DNA from: Henckelia pumila
Lineage: Eukaryota > Streptophyta > Magnoliopsida > Lamiales > Gesneriaceae
Direction of reading: 5' to 3'
NCBI RefSeq assembly: GCF_033568475.1
Contig: NC_133122.1
Coordinates: 147,326,861 to 147,390,860 of the forward strand
DNA length: 64,000 nucleotides
Both the position numbers and the translations under genes were made by a program. Of this stretch, positions 22,901-34,280 are shown one piece after another; within the stretch, counting starts at the first letter, position 1; each line of letters begins with the position of its first letter. Under the pieces are notes generated by a model. That model saw only the letters and a program-made list of their open reading frames with translations. It was not told where the DNA came from and searched no databases.

Positions 22901-24451
22901 CAGACTAATGAAATATCTCATATGATTCAAGAATGCTGTTCATTGAGTTTTACGCTCAAGCACAAGAAAGGGAGGAATGAGATTCGTTTGTATACTATTA
23001 TATCTGAGCCAGCATTGTATTCTCGAATCAGAGATGCTCAGATATCTGATGTTAAGACTCAGCGATTGGCACGTCTAGCCAATGGAGTTAATACATCTGG
23101 ATTCCATTTTCAGGCAGATGGTTTATTGTGCCTATCCAATAGAGTGGTTGTACCTAATGTTGCGGAGCTCAGGAATGATATTCTATCTCAAGCTCACAGG
23201 AGTCGATTATCAGTTCATCCTGGAAGTATGAAAATGTATAAGGACTTGCGAACTAGATTCTGGTGGAAGGGAATGAAGCGAAGTGTTTATCAGTTTGTTT
23301 CGAGATGTTTGGTTTGTCAACAGGTCAAAGCTGAACATCGACGACCAGGTGGATTACTGCAGAATCTTGAGATTCCCGAATGGAAGTGGGAGCATGTGAC
23401 TATGGATTTTGTCACCCACTTGCCTATGACTTCACGTCAGTGTGATGCTATCTGGGTCGTTGTTGACCGTTTGACGAAATCAGCACACTTTATTCCTTAT
23501 AACCGGGAGTATTCTTATGATCGCATGGCACGCTTATACATCCAGGAGATAGTGCGATTACATGGGATTCCAGTAAGCATTGTCAGTGATAGAGATCCGC
23601 GATTTACCTCACGTTTTTGGAGTTGTTTTCAGGAAGCGTTGGGTACCACTCTGAGTTTGAGCACGGCGTATCATCCGAAGACTGACGGGCAGTCAGAGCG
23701 CACTATTCGTACGCTGGAGGATATGCTACGTTCTTCTGTCATGGATTTTGGTTTATCTTGGCAGGATCAGTTACCTTTGATTGAATTTGCCTACAATAAC
23801 AGTTATCATCGTAGTATTGATATGGCACCTTTCGAGGCATTGTATGGTCGACGGTGTCGTACTCCGTTATTCTGGAATGAAGTCGGGGAACGGCAAGTCG
23901 AGGGTCCTGAATTGGTGCAGCAGATTGTAGACAAGGTAGATTTGATCAAGCATAGGATCAAAGTTGCTCAAGATAGACAAGCCAGTTATGCGAATATTCG
24001 CCGCAGGCCACTTCAGTTTGAGCCTGGTGAATATGTTTTTCTGCGAGTATCACCTTTTAGGAAGGTGATGAGATTTGGTGTGAAAGGCAAGTTGTCTCCT
24101 CGTTACATTGGGCCTTTCCAGATACTGGAGAAGATCGGAGATGTTGCTTATCGTTTGGCTTTACCGCCATCTCTTTCCAGTATACACAATGTTTTTCATG
24201 TGTCGTTGCTTCGACAGTACATAGCTGATGAATCTCATGTGATTCAATCTACTGATATTCAGTTAGAGCCAGATCTGTCTTTTGTTGAACGACCAATCTG
24301 TATCCTAGACAGGAAGGAGAAAGTTCTTCGGAACAAGACTATACCACTTGTGATGGTACAGTGGCAGCGCCGAGGCGTTGAAGAAGCAACTTGGGAAACT
24401 GAGAGTCGTATGCGAGCAGAATATCCTGAGTTGTTTGCTTTGTATTTTTGA
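19988..24451 (+). pseudogene. Gypsy B gag-pol, one frame with two nonsense codons
   Basis: The frame begins at ATG 19988 (MADESHGSVGQGG) and ends at 24451. It encodes gag, a CCHC knuckle ([14 protein letters not shown]), protease ([12 protein letters not shown]), reverse transcriptase ([10 protein letters not shown]), RNase H ([11 protein letters not shown]), an integrase with an HHCC module and DDE core ([12 protein letters not shown]), and a chromodomain-like tail ([19 protein letters not shown]). It is interrupted by TAG at 20219-20221 in gag and by TAA at 22826-22828 at the end of RNase H. The rest stays in one frame, so the copy died recently. It has a His-rich stretch near residue 15 (GGHHHRRHHHQDDQH). 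Confidence 0.95.
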
Positions 24452-24555
24452 TTACCATATAAGATGTAATTACCGTTGTTGTAATAAGACATGGTTTGAT
24501 GTTTCATATTGTTATCTTTATTGTCTTTAGATGTTATTTCGCGGACGAAATATCT

Positions 24556-24569
24556 AAAGGTGGGGAGAA
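24556..24569 (+). other. Polypurine tract of Gypsy B
   Basis: AAAGGTGGGGAGAA directly precedes the 3' LTR. Confidence 0.85.
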
Positions 24570-26022
24570 TGTAGTAACCCAGATACCATTTTAAGATAAT
24601 AATATGTTAAACATGATTAAGGGTTGGTATTTAACCAATTTCGGAGTGTTATTGGACTTCAGAAGTAAAATTTGGGCTTTTTCATTTTGGGCCGGATAGT
24701 AAGTTCCGATCCCGGATAGTAAGCTCCGATCCCGGATAGTAAGCTCCGATCGGAACGGAAGCTCCAATCCTGGAACGGAAGTTCCGATCCCCAGCTGTCA
24801 AAAATGATCGATGACTCAGTTGCGAGTTTTGACAAGTGTCGGTCATAGAGCAGATCGGAAGCTCCGATCGTAGATCGGAAGTTTCGATCCTGGCGTGGCA
24901 GACATACACGCAATGAGCTGGATCGGAAGCTCCGATCCCGAAATCGGAAGTTCCGATCCTGGCCGAGAAATTTGGCTATAAAAAGGGCCGTTCAGAGTTC
25001 ATTTTCAATTACGAATTCCCGAGTTTCCTTCTTCAGTTATATAGTGTGAGTTATACACTTGAGGGCCCTATCGATTATAATAGAGGTTCTGAAATAACCA
25101 AGGGGTGGTTATAGTCATCCGGGACTAGCGACTCCAAAGGGCTAACTACGGACGAAGGTATGGTCCGGGAATCTATTTAAGTTTTGGGAGTACTTATTAG
25201 CTTAGTTAAGGCTTATAGAATTTATGTAGTGATACGGTGAACTTTTGAATATAGGCTTGGAATCTAGGATCTATTATACTTGAACTAGCCTAGAGGTACG
25301 TACACATTGACTGAGATTTCCAGCGAGTATACATGTTTATATGTTGCATTTATTTGGCATTATTATATGGCATGATGTATGATTTACCGTTTTCTATACT
25401 CATATGTCATGTGCATATACACGTTGAGCCTATACCTTGTTATACCTGACTATAAAGCCGCTCAGCTCTATACTCGATAGTCTGTCACTGAGAGTACCGC
25501 GACGGCGGGGGCATTTATGTCTGTCTACTCTGGTGTACTAGACGAGTGTGGTTGCACCCAGAGGTTGATCCGTGCGGTGGCAGCACTCATATGGCGCCGG
25601 TTCTGAGCATGACTTTTCAGATGACCCTGTACCAGTCATCATGTTGCATGCATTATATACATATGTTTACTCATGTCTATGTACTGGGCGTAGCGCTCAC
25701 GTCCTAGTTGTTATCTTGGACACCCTATTCCATGGGGCAGGTCGCAGGATGGACGGAGCTGGTAGTTCAAGGCAGGACTAGGGAGCAGGAGCTTTGAAAG
25801 TTTTTATACAGCACGATTTATTAGCTGTATAATGTTTACTTTTAAGAATTTCGATATGGTTGTATCACTACAGATTTAAGCCTGGATTATATTACTAAGC
25901 TGATATGTACATTATGGATTATGTTTCCGCACGTTTTTACTCTGTTAAGTATTTTGCTGTATTAAGTTTAATGCATGCTATTAGTTGCCAGTTAGTAGGT
26001 GATTCCATGCAGGGTCACTACA
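24570..26022 (+). repeat. 3' LTR of Gypsy B
   Basis: Same length as the 5' LTR (1453 bp). Several of the differences fall in the palindrome array (for example near 24766 and 24889). Confidence 0.96.
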
Positions 26023-26027
26023 AGACT

Positions 26028-28057
26028 ACTCAAACTTGAGGGTATTCGGATGTCTTGCATATGCTCATTTGAAACAGGACAAGTTGGAAGCAAGGGCAGT
26101 CAGATGTATATTCATTGGGTATCCGGATGGTATGAAGTGTTATAAGGTTTGGAACATGGAGTCAAGAGGTCCAAAGTGCTTCAACACCAGGGATGTGAAG
26201 TTTGATGAATCCAAACTGGGATATAAAATGAATACAGATGTAAAGGACAGTCAGATCAGTGTGAATGATAAACTACCGATTGAGATGGAGTCTTCTGTGC
26301 CAGATGAAGAGTCAGATGAGATGCAAGATGATGATATGACAGCGAGTGATCCAAAAGAGGACTTAAGTACTTATAATCTTGCAAGGGACAGAATCAGAAG
26401 GGAGATCAGAGCTCCTAAGAGGTTTGGTGAAGCTGATCTGGCTTGGTATGCGCTAACAGTAGCTGAGGAGGTGGAGTATTCAGAGCCGAATACATATGAT
26501 AAAGCTATGACGAGTAAACAAAAAAACAAGTGAATTGAAGCTATGAATGAAGAGATAAACTCACTTGAGAAGAATCAAACCTGGAAGCTAGTAGACAGAC
26601 CGAAGCATCAAAAGACATTGGGATGCAAGTGGATCTATAAACAGAAGGAAGGAACTCCTGGTACAGATCAGATCAAGTATGAGTCAAGATTGGTTGCAAA
26701 GGGTTTTGGTCAAGTAGAAGGGATAGATTTTAATGAGGTCTACTCTCCAGTGGTCAAACATTGTTCCATCCGAATTATGTTAGCACCGGTGAACCAGCTC
26801 AACTTGGAGCTTGAGCAGATGAATGTGAAAACTGTGTTTCTACACGGAGACCTGAAAGAAACCATTTATATGGACCAACCAAAGGGCTTCATACATCAGA
26901 AAACCCAAAACAAAGTCTGCTTACTGAGAAAATCATTGTATGGGCTAAAGCAGAGTCCGAGGCAGTGGAACAAAAGGTTTGATGAGTTCATGATTGGTAT
27001 TGGTTTTGTGAAAAGCCAATATGACAGATATGCCTATCTGAAAAAGGATGATGGGCAGGTTATCTTGTACCTACTGATTTACGTTGATGATATCTTGATC
27101 GCAAGTAAAAGTAGGACAGAGATATCATCCTTGAAACAACAGCTCAACACAGAGTTTGAGATGAAAGATCTGGGTGAAGCGAAGAGAATTTTGGGCATGG
27201 ACATAGTGAGAAACAGGAAAAGTCAGGAGATTCATCTAAGTCAGAAGAACTATTTGAAGAAAGTTGTTCTGCGGTACAACATGAATCATGAAAAATCTGT
27301 CTTGACCCCTCTGGGACAGCATTTGAAGCTATCTGCGAATCAGTCACCTGAAAGTGAGGAAGACAAGAAGAAGATGACTGATATTCCATATGCTAGTGAA
27401 GTGGGGAGTTTCATATATGGAATGGTGTGTAGTAGGCCTGATCTGGCATACACAATCAGTGTGGTGTCAAGATTCATGGCTAATCCAGAAACATATCATT
27501 GGGAAGCTCTGAAATGGATTCTTCGATATCTCATAAACACAACTGGGTTGGGGTTGAAGTTTGAAAAACAGCAAGATGGGATTGATCCGGTAGTTGGATA
27601 TGTGGATTCAGATTTTGCTGGGAACTTAGACACTAGAAAGTCATTGACTGGTTATGTGTTCACCTTTTATGGCACAACGATCACCTGGAAGTCAAATCTA
27701 CAGTCAGTGGTTGCCCTTTCTACCACTGAGGCAAAATTCATAGCTGTTACTGAGGCCATAAAGGAAGGATTATGGTTAAAAGAGATGATAGCGGAGTTGG
27801 GTGTAAAACAAGATCAAGTTGTAGTACACTGTGACAATCAAAGTGCAATACACTTGACGAAACACCAAGTCTATCATGAACGATCGAAACACATAGATGT
27901 GAAGATGCATTTCGTGAGAGATGTGATTGCAAAAGGAGATGTGATCCTTGTGAAGATAGCATCAGAAGAAAACCCTGCAGATGCTATGATGAAGTTATTG
28001 TCGTATGCTAAGTTCAAGAAATATTTGGACTTAGTTAATGCGGTGGTTGGGAATTAG
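26028..28057 (+). pseudogene. Copia B gag-pol, 3' part (integrase end, RT, RNase H)
   Basis: The frame resumes right after the Gypsy B target duplication. It contains the integrase C-terminal part (VFGCLAYAHLKQDKLEARAV), an acidic linker, reverse transcriptase (LLIYVDDILIASK) and RNase H (VALSTTEAKFIAVTEAIKE, VHCDNQSAIHLTKHQVYHE). A TGA at 26531-26533 breaks it in front of the RT. It ends at 28057. Without Gypsy B the whole frame would have 1318 codons with the stop, normal for a Copia element. Confidence 0.95.
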
Positions 28058-28100
28058 CCAAGGGGGCTAGGATGGAGAGCAACATTCAACCTGAAAGAAT

Positions 28101-28112
28101 CAAGGTGGAGAT
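28101..28112 (+). other. Polypurine tract of Copia B
   Basis: CAAGGTGGAGAT directly before the 3' LTR. Confidence 0.75.
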
Positions 28113-28918
28113 TGTTGAAGTATGCTTCTATCAGATTGAATGGGAATAGAGAAGAGATCTGATTGAATAGTACAGATCAGATGAGCTCGATGTTCAGATG
28201 AGTTCATGGTCCAGATCGAATACTGGGATCAGATCGATTTGATGGTCAGATGAGTCTTCGAAAGAGTTCATGCAGATAGATTGCTCGAGTATTGTAACTT
28301 GGTTAGAAGTCAGATGAAGTTTCCGTAAAGCTGGAAGCTTGCAGGCAGATCGATGCAGATCGAAGTGCGAGAGCAGATCAGACTGATGAATGAAGGCTTA
28401 TCGGGCTGGACCATGTTGACTTTATAATTGGGCCATAAGTTACTGTTGACCTAAAGCCCAAGATGAAAGTCGGTGTAATTCTCTATATAAACAGATGGAA
28501 AATGGCCGCAACGAACATAACAGAAAATCAAATTCTTCAGAATATATTGAGAGAGAAGAAGGAGAGATTTCGGAGGAGAAAACTTGGGCGGAGATTGTGA
28601 CGGGAAGATTCAAGTATCAATAGCTTGAATCGTGTCTGTATCTAGCATTAAGAGTTTTCTGGTCTATCTCTGTAATAAGCCCTGTTCTTGAGCTTGGATT
28701 GTTCTGTTGGTGATTAATAAAGTGGTCGTGTTGCTCTCCCGTGGACGTAGGCAAATTTATTGCCGAACCACGTAAATACTTGCGTTGTTTATTGCTTTCG
28801 CGTGAGTGTTTGAGTTTGATCTGTGTGCGTTGGTTTTATAGGTATTTATGGGATTATTGTTCTTGTTTGCTTGCGAGGTGAATTCTCGGAATACTAAATT
28901 TTGGATTGATTCCTAACA
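28113..28918 (+). repeat. 3' LTR of Copia B
   Basis: 806 bp, pairs with 15665-16469 at about 97% by eye. It is followed by the right target duplication CTTAT. Confidence 0.96.
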
Positions 28919-29453
28919 CTTATGATTGAAAATCAAACCTATTGTCAAATGAACTGAGTCTGAAATAAACTTGAAGATGGAAGTCATTTCGTTTTTGATA
29001 GACCGAAAAGCCTTCAACAAAATAATGATTATGTCGATAGCTGTGAAATCGGGACAAAAACCTACTTTGAGGGAGAAAACTAAAAACAAATGTTTTATTC
29101 AACGAGAATTAAGAAATCTTAGAATGCAACAACATTCTAAATTTTGCTATGTCGGTCTGAATTAGTTAGTATTATCACGTTATCTAAAAAATGGCGAGAT
29201 ATTATATCCTGATTTAAGGAGTAAAATTTTCACATATTACATACGTATATGTATGTATTGTATGCATGCGTAATCGTATCTCGAAAATATTTGGTGGAAG
29301 CAAATCCCATGTATCATACAAAATTTGTAATCTCTCCAAACTGAACAATCCTGCAAACTCAAAACTCTTCCACATGACTCCCTCCCTCCCTTTCTCACTT
29401 CTCAAATCACATAAAACTACTCGCAAACTGCAAACTTGTCGTCGCATCCCACC
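28919..29453. other. Intergenic and promoter region of the TBL gene
   Basis: No gene was seen. Copia B landed about 530 bp upstream of the TBL start codon. A pyrimidine-rich stretch (CTCCCTCCCTCCC near 29380) precedes the start. No clear TATA box was assigned. Confidence 0.45.
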
Positions 29454-31101
29454 ATGGCCTATTTGATCAAAAGAATCAATCTCTCCATTTTCAGAATCAT
29501 TGCTTATGCCACTATTTTTGTTTCCATTGCTTCCACTCTGTTTCTTGGCTTTCGGCCCTTGTCGGATTCTTCTTCTCCGCCACCCTCTTTGTACAGAAAT
29601 CTGACCCGTGATCACCAGAAAACCAACCAAGTTGAAGTCTTGGATCTAACACTACTTAACAACAATGCAATCCCACCGGTGTCGGCCAACTTCGATGCCA
29701 TTCATGCTTCTGGAGAGGGAATTTCGACGATGGAGTCTCTGATGAATTGCGATTTTTTTGATGGAAAGTGGGTGAGAGACGAGTCCTACCCATTGTACGT
29801 CCCCGGTTCTTGTTCTCTGATCGACGAACAATTCGACTGTTTTGGCAACGGTAGGCCTGATAATGAATATCACAAACTTAAGTGGAAGCCAAAGGATTGC
29901 ACTCTCCCAAGGTGTTGTTCTTTATAATCAACTGCTGTGATTTTTTTTTTAATTGTCATTTGCAGATTGAATACATTGATGTTCTGTGTTGGTTGTTCAG
30001 GTTGGATGGAAGTCATATGCTGGAATTATTGAGAGGAAAGAGGCTCGCTTTCGTTGGCGATTCTCTGAACAGAAACATGTGGGAATCTCTTGTTTGCATA
30101 CTCAAGAACTCTGTGAAAGACCAGAAAAAGGTTTATGAAGAGTCGGGGAGGCAACAGTTTAGGACAGAAACTTCCTTTTCCTTTATATTTGAGGCAAGTT
30201 TGTTTTGAGTTAATACATGGGATTTTGTCTCTGTTTGATTCAACTATCTTCTTCATAGGACTATAACTGTTCGGTGGAGTTTCATGTGTCTCCTTTTCTG
30301 GTGCAAGAATGGGAAGCCGAAGGAAGAAACGGAACGAAGAAGGAAACGCTTCGACTCGATTTGATTGGGAACTCTGCAGATAAGTATAAAAACGCAGACA
30401 TAATCGTGTTCAATAGTGGCCACTGGTGGACTCATGTGAAGACTTCCAAAGGGTATATTAAGAGTGATATTTTGTATGTGTAGAGCTTTTTTTTTTATTG
30501 ATAAAATTTGAATGTTTTGGAATGTTGTTCAGGAAGGACTATTACCAAGAAGGGAGCCATGTTTATAGTTACCTGAAAGCCACAGAGGCATTTCGAAAAG
30601 CCTTGATCACATGGGGAAGTTGGGTCGAGGCCAACTTCGATCCCACGAAGTCTTTCGTGTTCTTCAAGGGCTATTCGGCCTCTCATTTCAAGTAATGTGT
30701 TCTTGTTTACATTCAAATTATCAAAGCATAACTGGCTAGTAACCCTGTTTATCGATTGTAGTGGCGGGCAATGGAATTCTGGTGGGCAGTGTGATGGCGA
30801 AACGGAGCCAATAGAGATCGAGACGTCGCTGTCGATTTATCTGCCATGGATGAGGGTTGTGGAGGGTGTTTTACAAGGGATGAGGAGCGATGTGGTAAGT
30901 TACATGAACGTGACAAGGATGACGGATTACCGGAAAGACGGGCATCCGTCGGTATACCGGAGGCGAAATATGTCGGATGAAGCAAGAAAGTCATTGAGTT
31001 CTCAGGATTGCAGCCACTGGTGCCTCCCTGGGGTGCCAGATGCATGGAATGAAATCCTGTATGCCCAACTTCTGCTGAAATTAAATCACTACGAGCAGTA
31101 A
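29454..31101 (+). CDS. Trichome birefringence-like (TBL) protein, five exons, 447 aa
   Basis: TBL proteins are Golgi membrane enzymes that O-acetylate wall polysaccharides such as xylan, mannan or pectin. Exons: 29454-29911, 30001-30193, 30259-30452, 30533-30691 and 30762-31101; together 448 codons with the stop. A signal anchor lies at about residues 12-33 (IFRIIAYATIFVSIASTLFLG), followed by a Ser/Pro-rich stem. The conserved N-terminal module starts near C99 (CDFFDGKWVRDESYPLY). The esterase GDS motif is FVGDSLNRNMWESL (G172-D173-S174), and the second motif DCSHWCLPG gives D417 and H420. All catalytic residues are intact. Intron 2 is GC-AG. The start has a good context (ACCATGG) and sits in front of the anchor. 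Its closest subgroup, and so its substrate, cannot be decided here. Confidence 0.94.
30194..30258 (+). other. GC-AG intron 2 of the TBL gene
   Basis: The exon ends TTTGAG and is followed by GCAAGT, the classic non-canonical GC donor. The acceptor is TTCATAG before GACTAT. No GT donor gives a continuous frame through this conserved segment. The intron is 65 bp long, short even for plants. Confidence 0.85.
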
Positions 31102-31171
31102 ATATTCAGACATGAATCGGCTCGACTTGCCATAGAGTGTACAGAATTCTTTTCCATTTTATACTAGTATT

Positions 31172-31283
31172 GCCCGGAAAAAATTCTACTATGACAAATG
31201 TGATGATTTACATGTTTAAAAAACTATCACATCAACAGAGAATGTTACAACAATTGTCACCGATGAATTTTTTCCGTGCCCGG
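31172..31283. repeat. MITE-like inverted repeat, about 112 bp
   Basis: GCCCGGAAAAAATTC at the left end pairs with GAATTTTTTCCGTGCCCGG at the right end. Inner segments ATGTGATGATTT and AACTATCACATCAA pair partly as well. There is no coding potential and no clear target duplication. Confidence 0.5.
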
Positions 31284-32005
31284 TTCCTGATTCAAAAAAC
31301 ACTTTTTTGAAACACAAAGATAAAGATCGATTCACGAGTTAATTTTATGAAAAAAATACTGTATTTAACTTTAAGTATTTTTATGCTAAATATATTATTT
31401 TTTACAACAAATATAAGTCGAGTATGAGCCTACAATTCTCTTTTTAATCGGTTTCCATTTTCGACATCCAAACACCATTTTTCACCTTCACTTTCAAGAG
31501 TTGAGGTGAAAAAATTGATGCCCCAAGTGAAAAGCGGCTAATATTACTATCCTCTATGGTAATCATTGGATTTGTAGGACTCCTAAAATAATTTTTTCAT
31601 CTTTCACTTTAAAGAGTCTAAAAATGTATTTTGCTCAAATTAAATAAACAAAATGTAAAAATCCCATATTGCCTTGAACCAGGCATGATTACTTCAATAT
31701 AATCATATTTATTTATTTTGATCCACACGCCTGCATGATATAGTGATCTTCAATTCTCATTCAAGAACGCATCATGTATTCCTTTTGATGCTATTGTATC
31801 CCAATTTTTCCAGATCTCTGTCCAAACAATTACAAGCATATGAAAAACTTGGACCAAAATGGACGCGTCGGTATCGCCTGCAGGAGTACAATCAAATCAA
31901 GCTCAAATTAGAACTTGAGTCGAGCCAAATCTTGAGCCCGAAACAGCTAATTCTCCTAGCTAGCTTTGAGTTGACTAAAAAATTTGAGCTCGAGTTTGGA
32001 TATTA

Positions 32006-32135
32006 AGGTAGTGTTTTGAGAGAGCTTTTAAAAATCACTTCTCAGTTTTTCGTTAACAAAATTTCACGAAATTTCAAATTTTTGTTAATGAAAAAGTTGA
32101 AAAATGCTTTTACGAAACTCTCCCAAACACTACCT
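32006..32135. mobile_element. Possible MITE, about 130 bp
   Basis: AGGTAGTGTTTTGAGAGAGC at the left end pairs with CTCTCCCAAACACTACCT at the right end. It is AT-rich and non-coding inside. The target duplication is unclear. Confidence 0.45.
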
Positions 32136-32172
32136 AAAAATCACTACAGACACTACCTAAAAATCACTACAG
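32127..32172. repeat. Tandem duplication of a 23-bp unit
   Basis: The unit beginning ACACTACCTAAAAATC is present twice head to tail with no mismatch. It overlaps the right end of the MITE-like repeat. Confidence 0.85.
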
Positions 32173-32633
32173 TTTCACTTGATTCGACTCAGCGTCGTTT
32201 ACACACCTCATGTCTAGTGAGTAGTGACCAAGTACATACCCTCAATATGTGCAACTTATCACACTTATTTAGGCACCGTTGGTTCATGAATTGGATAATA
32301 AGAGATTAATAATATAAGGATTTTAAATCAATATACTTGGATTAAACAATGGTGAATGATACTAATTTTTGGAAAAACTTGAGCCAGACATTGAACAAAG
32401 CAATGATATTGTTTCACACCAAACAATGCCTTAATGTTTATAGCCAGAACTGGGAGCGGATTATGTCACTCCAACCACAAGGTTGGAGACGACTCTCCAG
32501 CAGACTCCTAATGAGCTCGGTTTAAAAAAATATGGATATCCAGATAATCTTCTTGGTATATAACTTGTGTTCTTTGATCAAACTCGAGTGTAAGCCAGTT
32601 GGCAAACCAATTTCCATTTTGCGTCATGTGTAC

Positions 32634-33560
32634 TTAATCAACACAAGCAGCACAACAAATCAAACAAAGGTTTAATGTTCTTACATCTTCCGTGTTTATC
32701 GTTAAGTTCTTGAACTGTGTCCTGTCGACATTTGGATGGCCTAATTCCATCCAAACTTGTGAGCCAATGGCCGCTGATGGCGCCAGACTCAGCTCTCTCT
32801 TCATACTTTTCCCGGCTTGTAGTTCATCTCCCTGAATAGATCTTGCAATGTCTATTGAAAAGCATGCACCGCTGAACTGATAACTAGGCAGAGTAAAGTT
32901 TTCAGAAACCATAGATGATTGATCTTGAGGTTCATGAAGGGCTTCTTTAGAATTTTTCTCTTCCATAAACTTCATTCCTTGTGAAAGAATCTCCATCAGC
33001 TCGTTCTGCGGAGAGCTAGAGTTTAAGTATTCGGCTTTCCGTTTAGGAGACTGAGTTCCTTTATTGTAAGTGACAGCACAAGAAATATGTGCATCGAACT
33101 CGCATAGTCTACAACGATAAAGCCACCCGTTGTAGCTCGATTCATGGCATAAATCACACTGAAAGTCATAAGGAGGTTTAAGCTCTAGTTTGAGTGTGTG
33201 AAGATGCAAGGAAGGAATTTTGAGAGAAAGAGGCAGAGCTATGCATAACATATGATAATAATGGTTGCATTTGGTGCAGCTGTAGCAGAAGCCTGAAATA
33301 TTCCTCCCACAAGCCTCACATCCCCTGGTTGGTGTGGCTAAAAGGTTGAGACGATGGTTCGGGTCCGCGGGGTGGAGGACCCTTTTAGGCATTCTGTAGC
33401 ATACCTTGTGAAGGAAGAATAGGCAAATTTTGCACTGATAGCAGAATTTTCCAGGCATTATGGCGAGTTTGCAGCCAGAACAAACGTTATTTTCATCCGG
33501 TCGTGACTCGAGATACTGTAACGGGTGTTGATGGCTAAAATGCCTAGCGGGTTCTTCCAT
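32634..33560 (-). CDS. DC1 (cysteine/histidine-rich C1-like) protein, up to 308 aa
   Basis: This plant C1-like zinc-finger protein has three modules. The first, at about residues 8-55, opens with HFSHQHPLQYLE and has the CSGCK and CYQCKIC cysteine pairs. The second, at about 65-110, has CEACGRNISGFCYSC. The third, at about 118-165, has CDLCHESSYNGWLYRC. A Ser/Glu-rich region and a less conserved tail follow. DC1 proteins bind zinc and act in stress and defence signalling; the exact role here is unknown. The last residues after NTED may be intron, because the minus strand reads GAAGAT|GTAAGA near 32685. The true C-terminus may therefore differ. It is the minus-strand half of a head-to-head pair. 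Confidence 0.85.
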   Translation of the reverse strand: MEEPARHFSHQHPLQYLESRPDENNVCSGCKLAIMPGKFCYQCKICLFFLHKVCYRMPKRVLHPADPNHRLNLLATPTRGCEACGRNISGFCYSCTKCNHYYHMLCIALPLSLKIPSLHLHTLKLELKPPYDFQCDLCHESSYNGWLYRCRLCEFDAHISCAVTYNKGTQSPKRKAEYLNSSSPQNELMEILSQGMKFMEEKNSKEALHEPQDQSSMVSENFTLPSYQFSGACFSIDIARSIQGDELQAGKSMKRELSLAPSAAIGSQVWMELGHPNVDRTQFKNLTINTEDVRTLNLCLICCAACVD

Positions 33561-34280
33561 GGAGTAATTTTCCTGTTTTTAAGTCGATCAAACATAAGTT
33601 CAAGTGTATTAATAACCAAGGGTAGGACAATGTTTTGACAAAACCAAGCAACAAAAATAGTAACATATATAGATATATCTTATGCAACCAGCTGGACTAA
33701 CATATATTGAGACAATCACACACACCAGCCAGAATTTGTGAGTTGTCACATAATCTAGTTCTGGACACAGTCTATATAAACATGTCGAAATATTTTAATT
33801 CTGAATCTAGCTGGCTACAAATAATACAGAATTAGAAACAAGGTGTCTTAGATCATATTATTCGATTCTTGCAAAATGACATTTTAAATAGTCAATGGAA
33901 ACGTGATCCCAAATTCGAGAACGGGTGATTCTATGCTACACCGGGTGAAACACTCCCTAATTTTTTTGAGATGTTCGCTCGAACATCTTTCTAAATAACA
34001 AAAAATATCACGCTAAATGACAAAAAAGTACAAGCGAGGTCCACATAATTTTTTTTCAATATTCGCGCACACTTCGCTAACGGATGGAAAGAAGAATGAA
34101 AATGGAAACGTGAGCAAGTAAGATATAGTTGACTTGGATGTTTATTGGCCATTTAAAAGTCAATGCCCAAATTGTTGACTCTTTAAGCCTCCCGATCCGA
34201 TCATATAATGCAACCATGAATTCTCTTTAAACAGAAACCAGAAGATTGTTTTTGTTTCGCAAATTAAAGCAGGGGATCGA
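33561..34280. promoter_or_regulatory. Shared 720-bp region between divergent DC1 genes
   Basis: It separates two DC1 genes whose start codons face away from each other, so it must hold both promoters. It is AT-rich and includes the near-perfect palindrome AGATGTTCGCTCGAACATCT (about 33970-33991). No TATA box is clear enough to assign. Confidence 0.55.

Larger units (their letters stand above)
18425..26022 (+). mobile_element. Gypsy B, complete Ty3/Gypsy chromovirus-like element
   Basis: 7598 bp, with equal-length LTRs (18425-19877, 24570-26022, 1453 bp each). A perfect target duplication AGACT (18420-18424, 26023-26027) flanks it. LTRs differ at about 12-14 sites by eye (about 0.9%). PBS and PPT are intact. 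Gag-pol is one frame with only two nonsense codons. The polyprotein closely resembles that of Gypsy A, so the two belong to related families, but their LTRs differ outside the shared palindrome motif. Confidence 0.97.
15665..28918 (+). mobile_element. Copia B, complete Ty1/Copia element split by Gypsy B
   Basis: Two LTRs (15665-16469 and 28113-28918) bound the element. A perfect target duplication CTTAT (15660-15664, 28919-28923) flanks it. Its own length without Gypsy B is about 5.65 kb. LTRs differ at about two dozen places by eye (about 3%). The single gag-pol frame is broken by four nonsense codons and by Gypsy B at 18425-26022. Gag and pol resemble the Tnt1/Tork lineage (inference). Confidence 0.97.
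31102..32633. other. Intergenic between TBL and DC1 genes
   Basis: AT-rich; no gene is supported. It contains the inverted repeat at 31172-31283, the MITE-like repeat at 32006-32135 and a two-copy tandem repeat at 32127-32172. Confidence 0.5.

Noticed and set aside
31743..32309. Two frames of 87 and 97 residues between TBL and DC1 genes
   Set aside because: They cross the MITE-like repeat and the tandem duplication, have low-complexity composition and show no family features.
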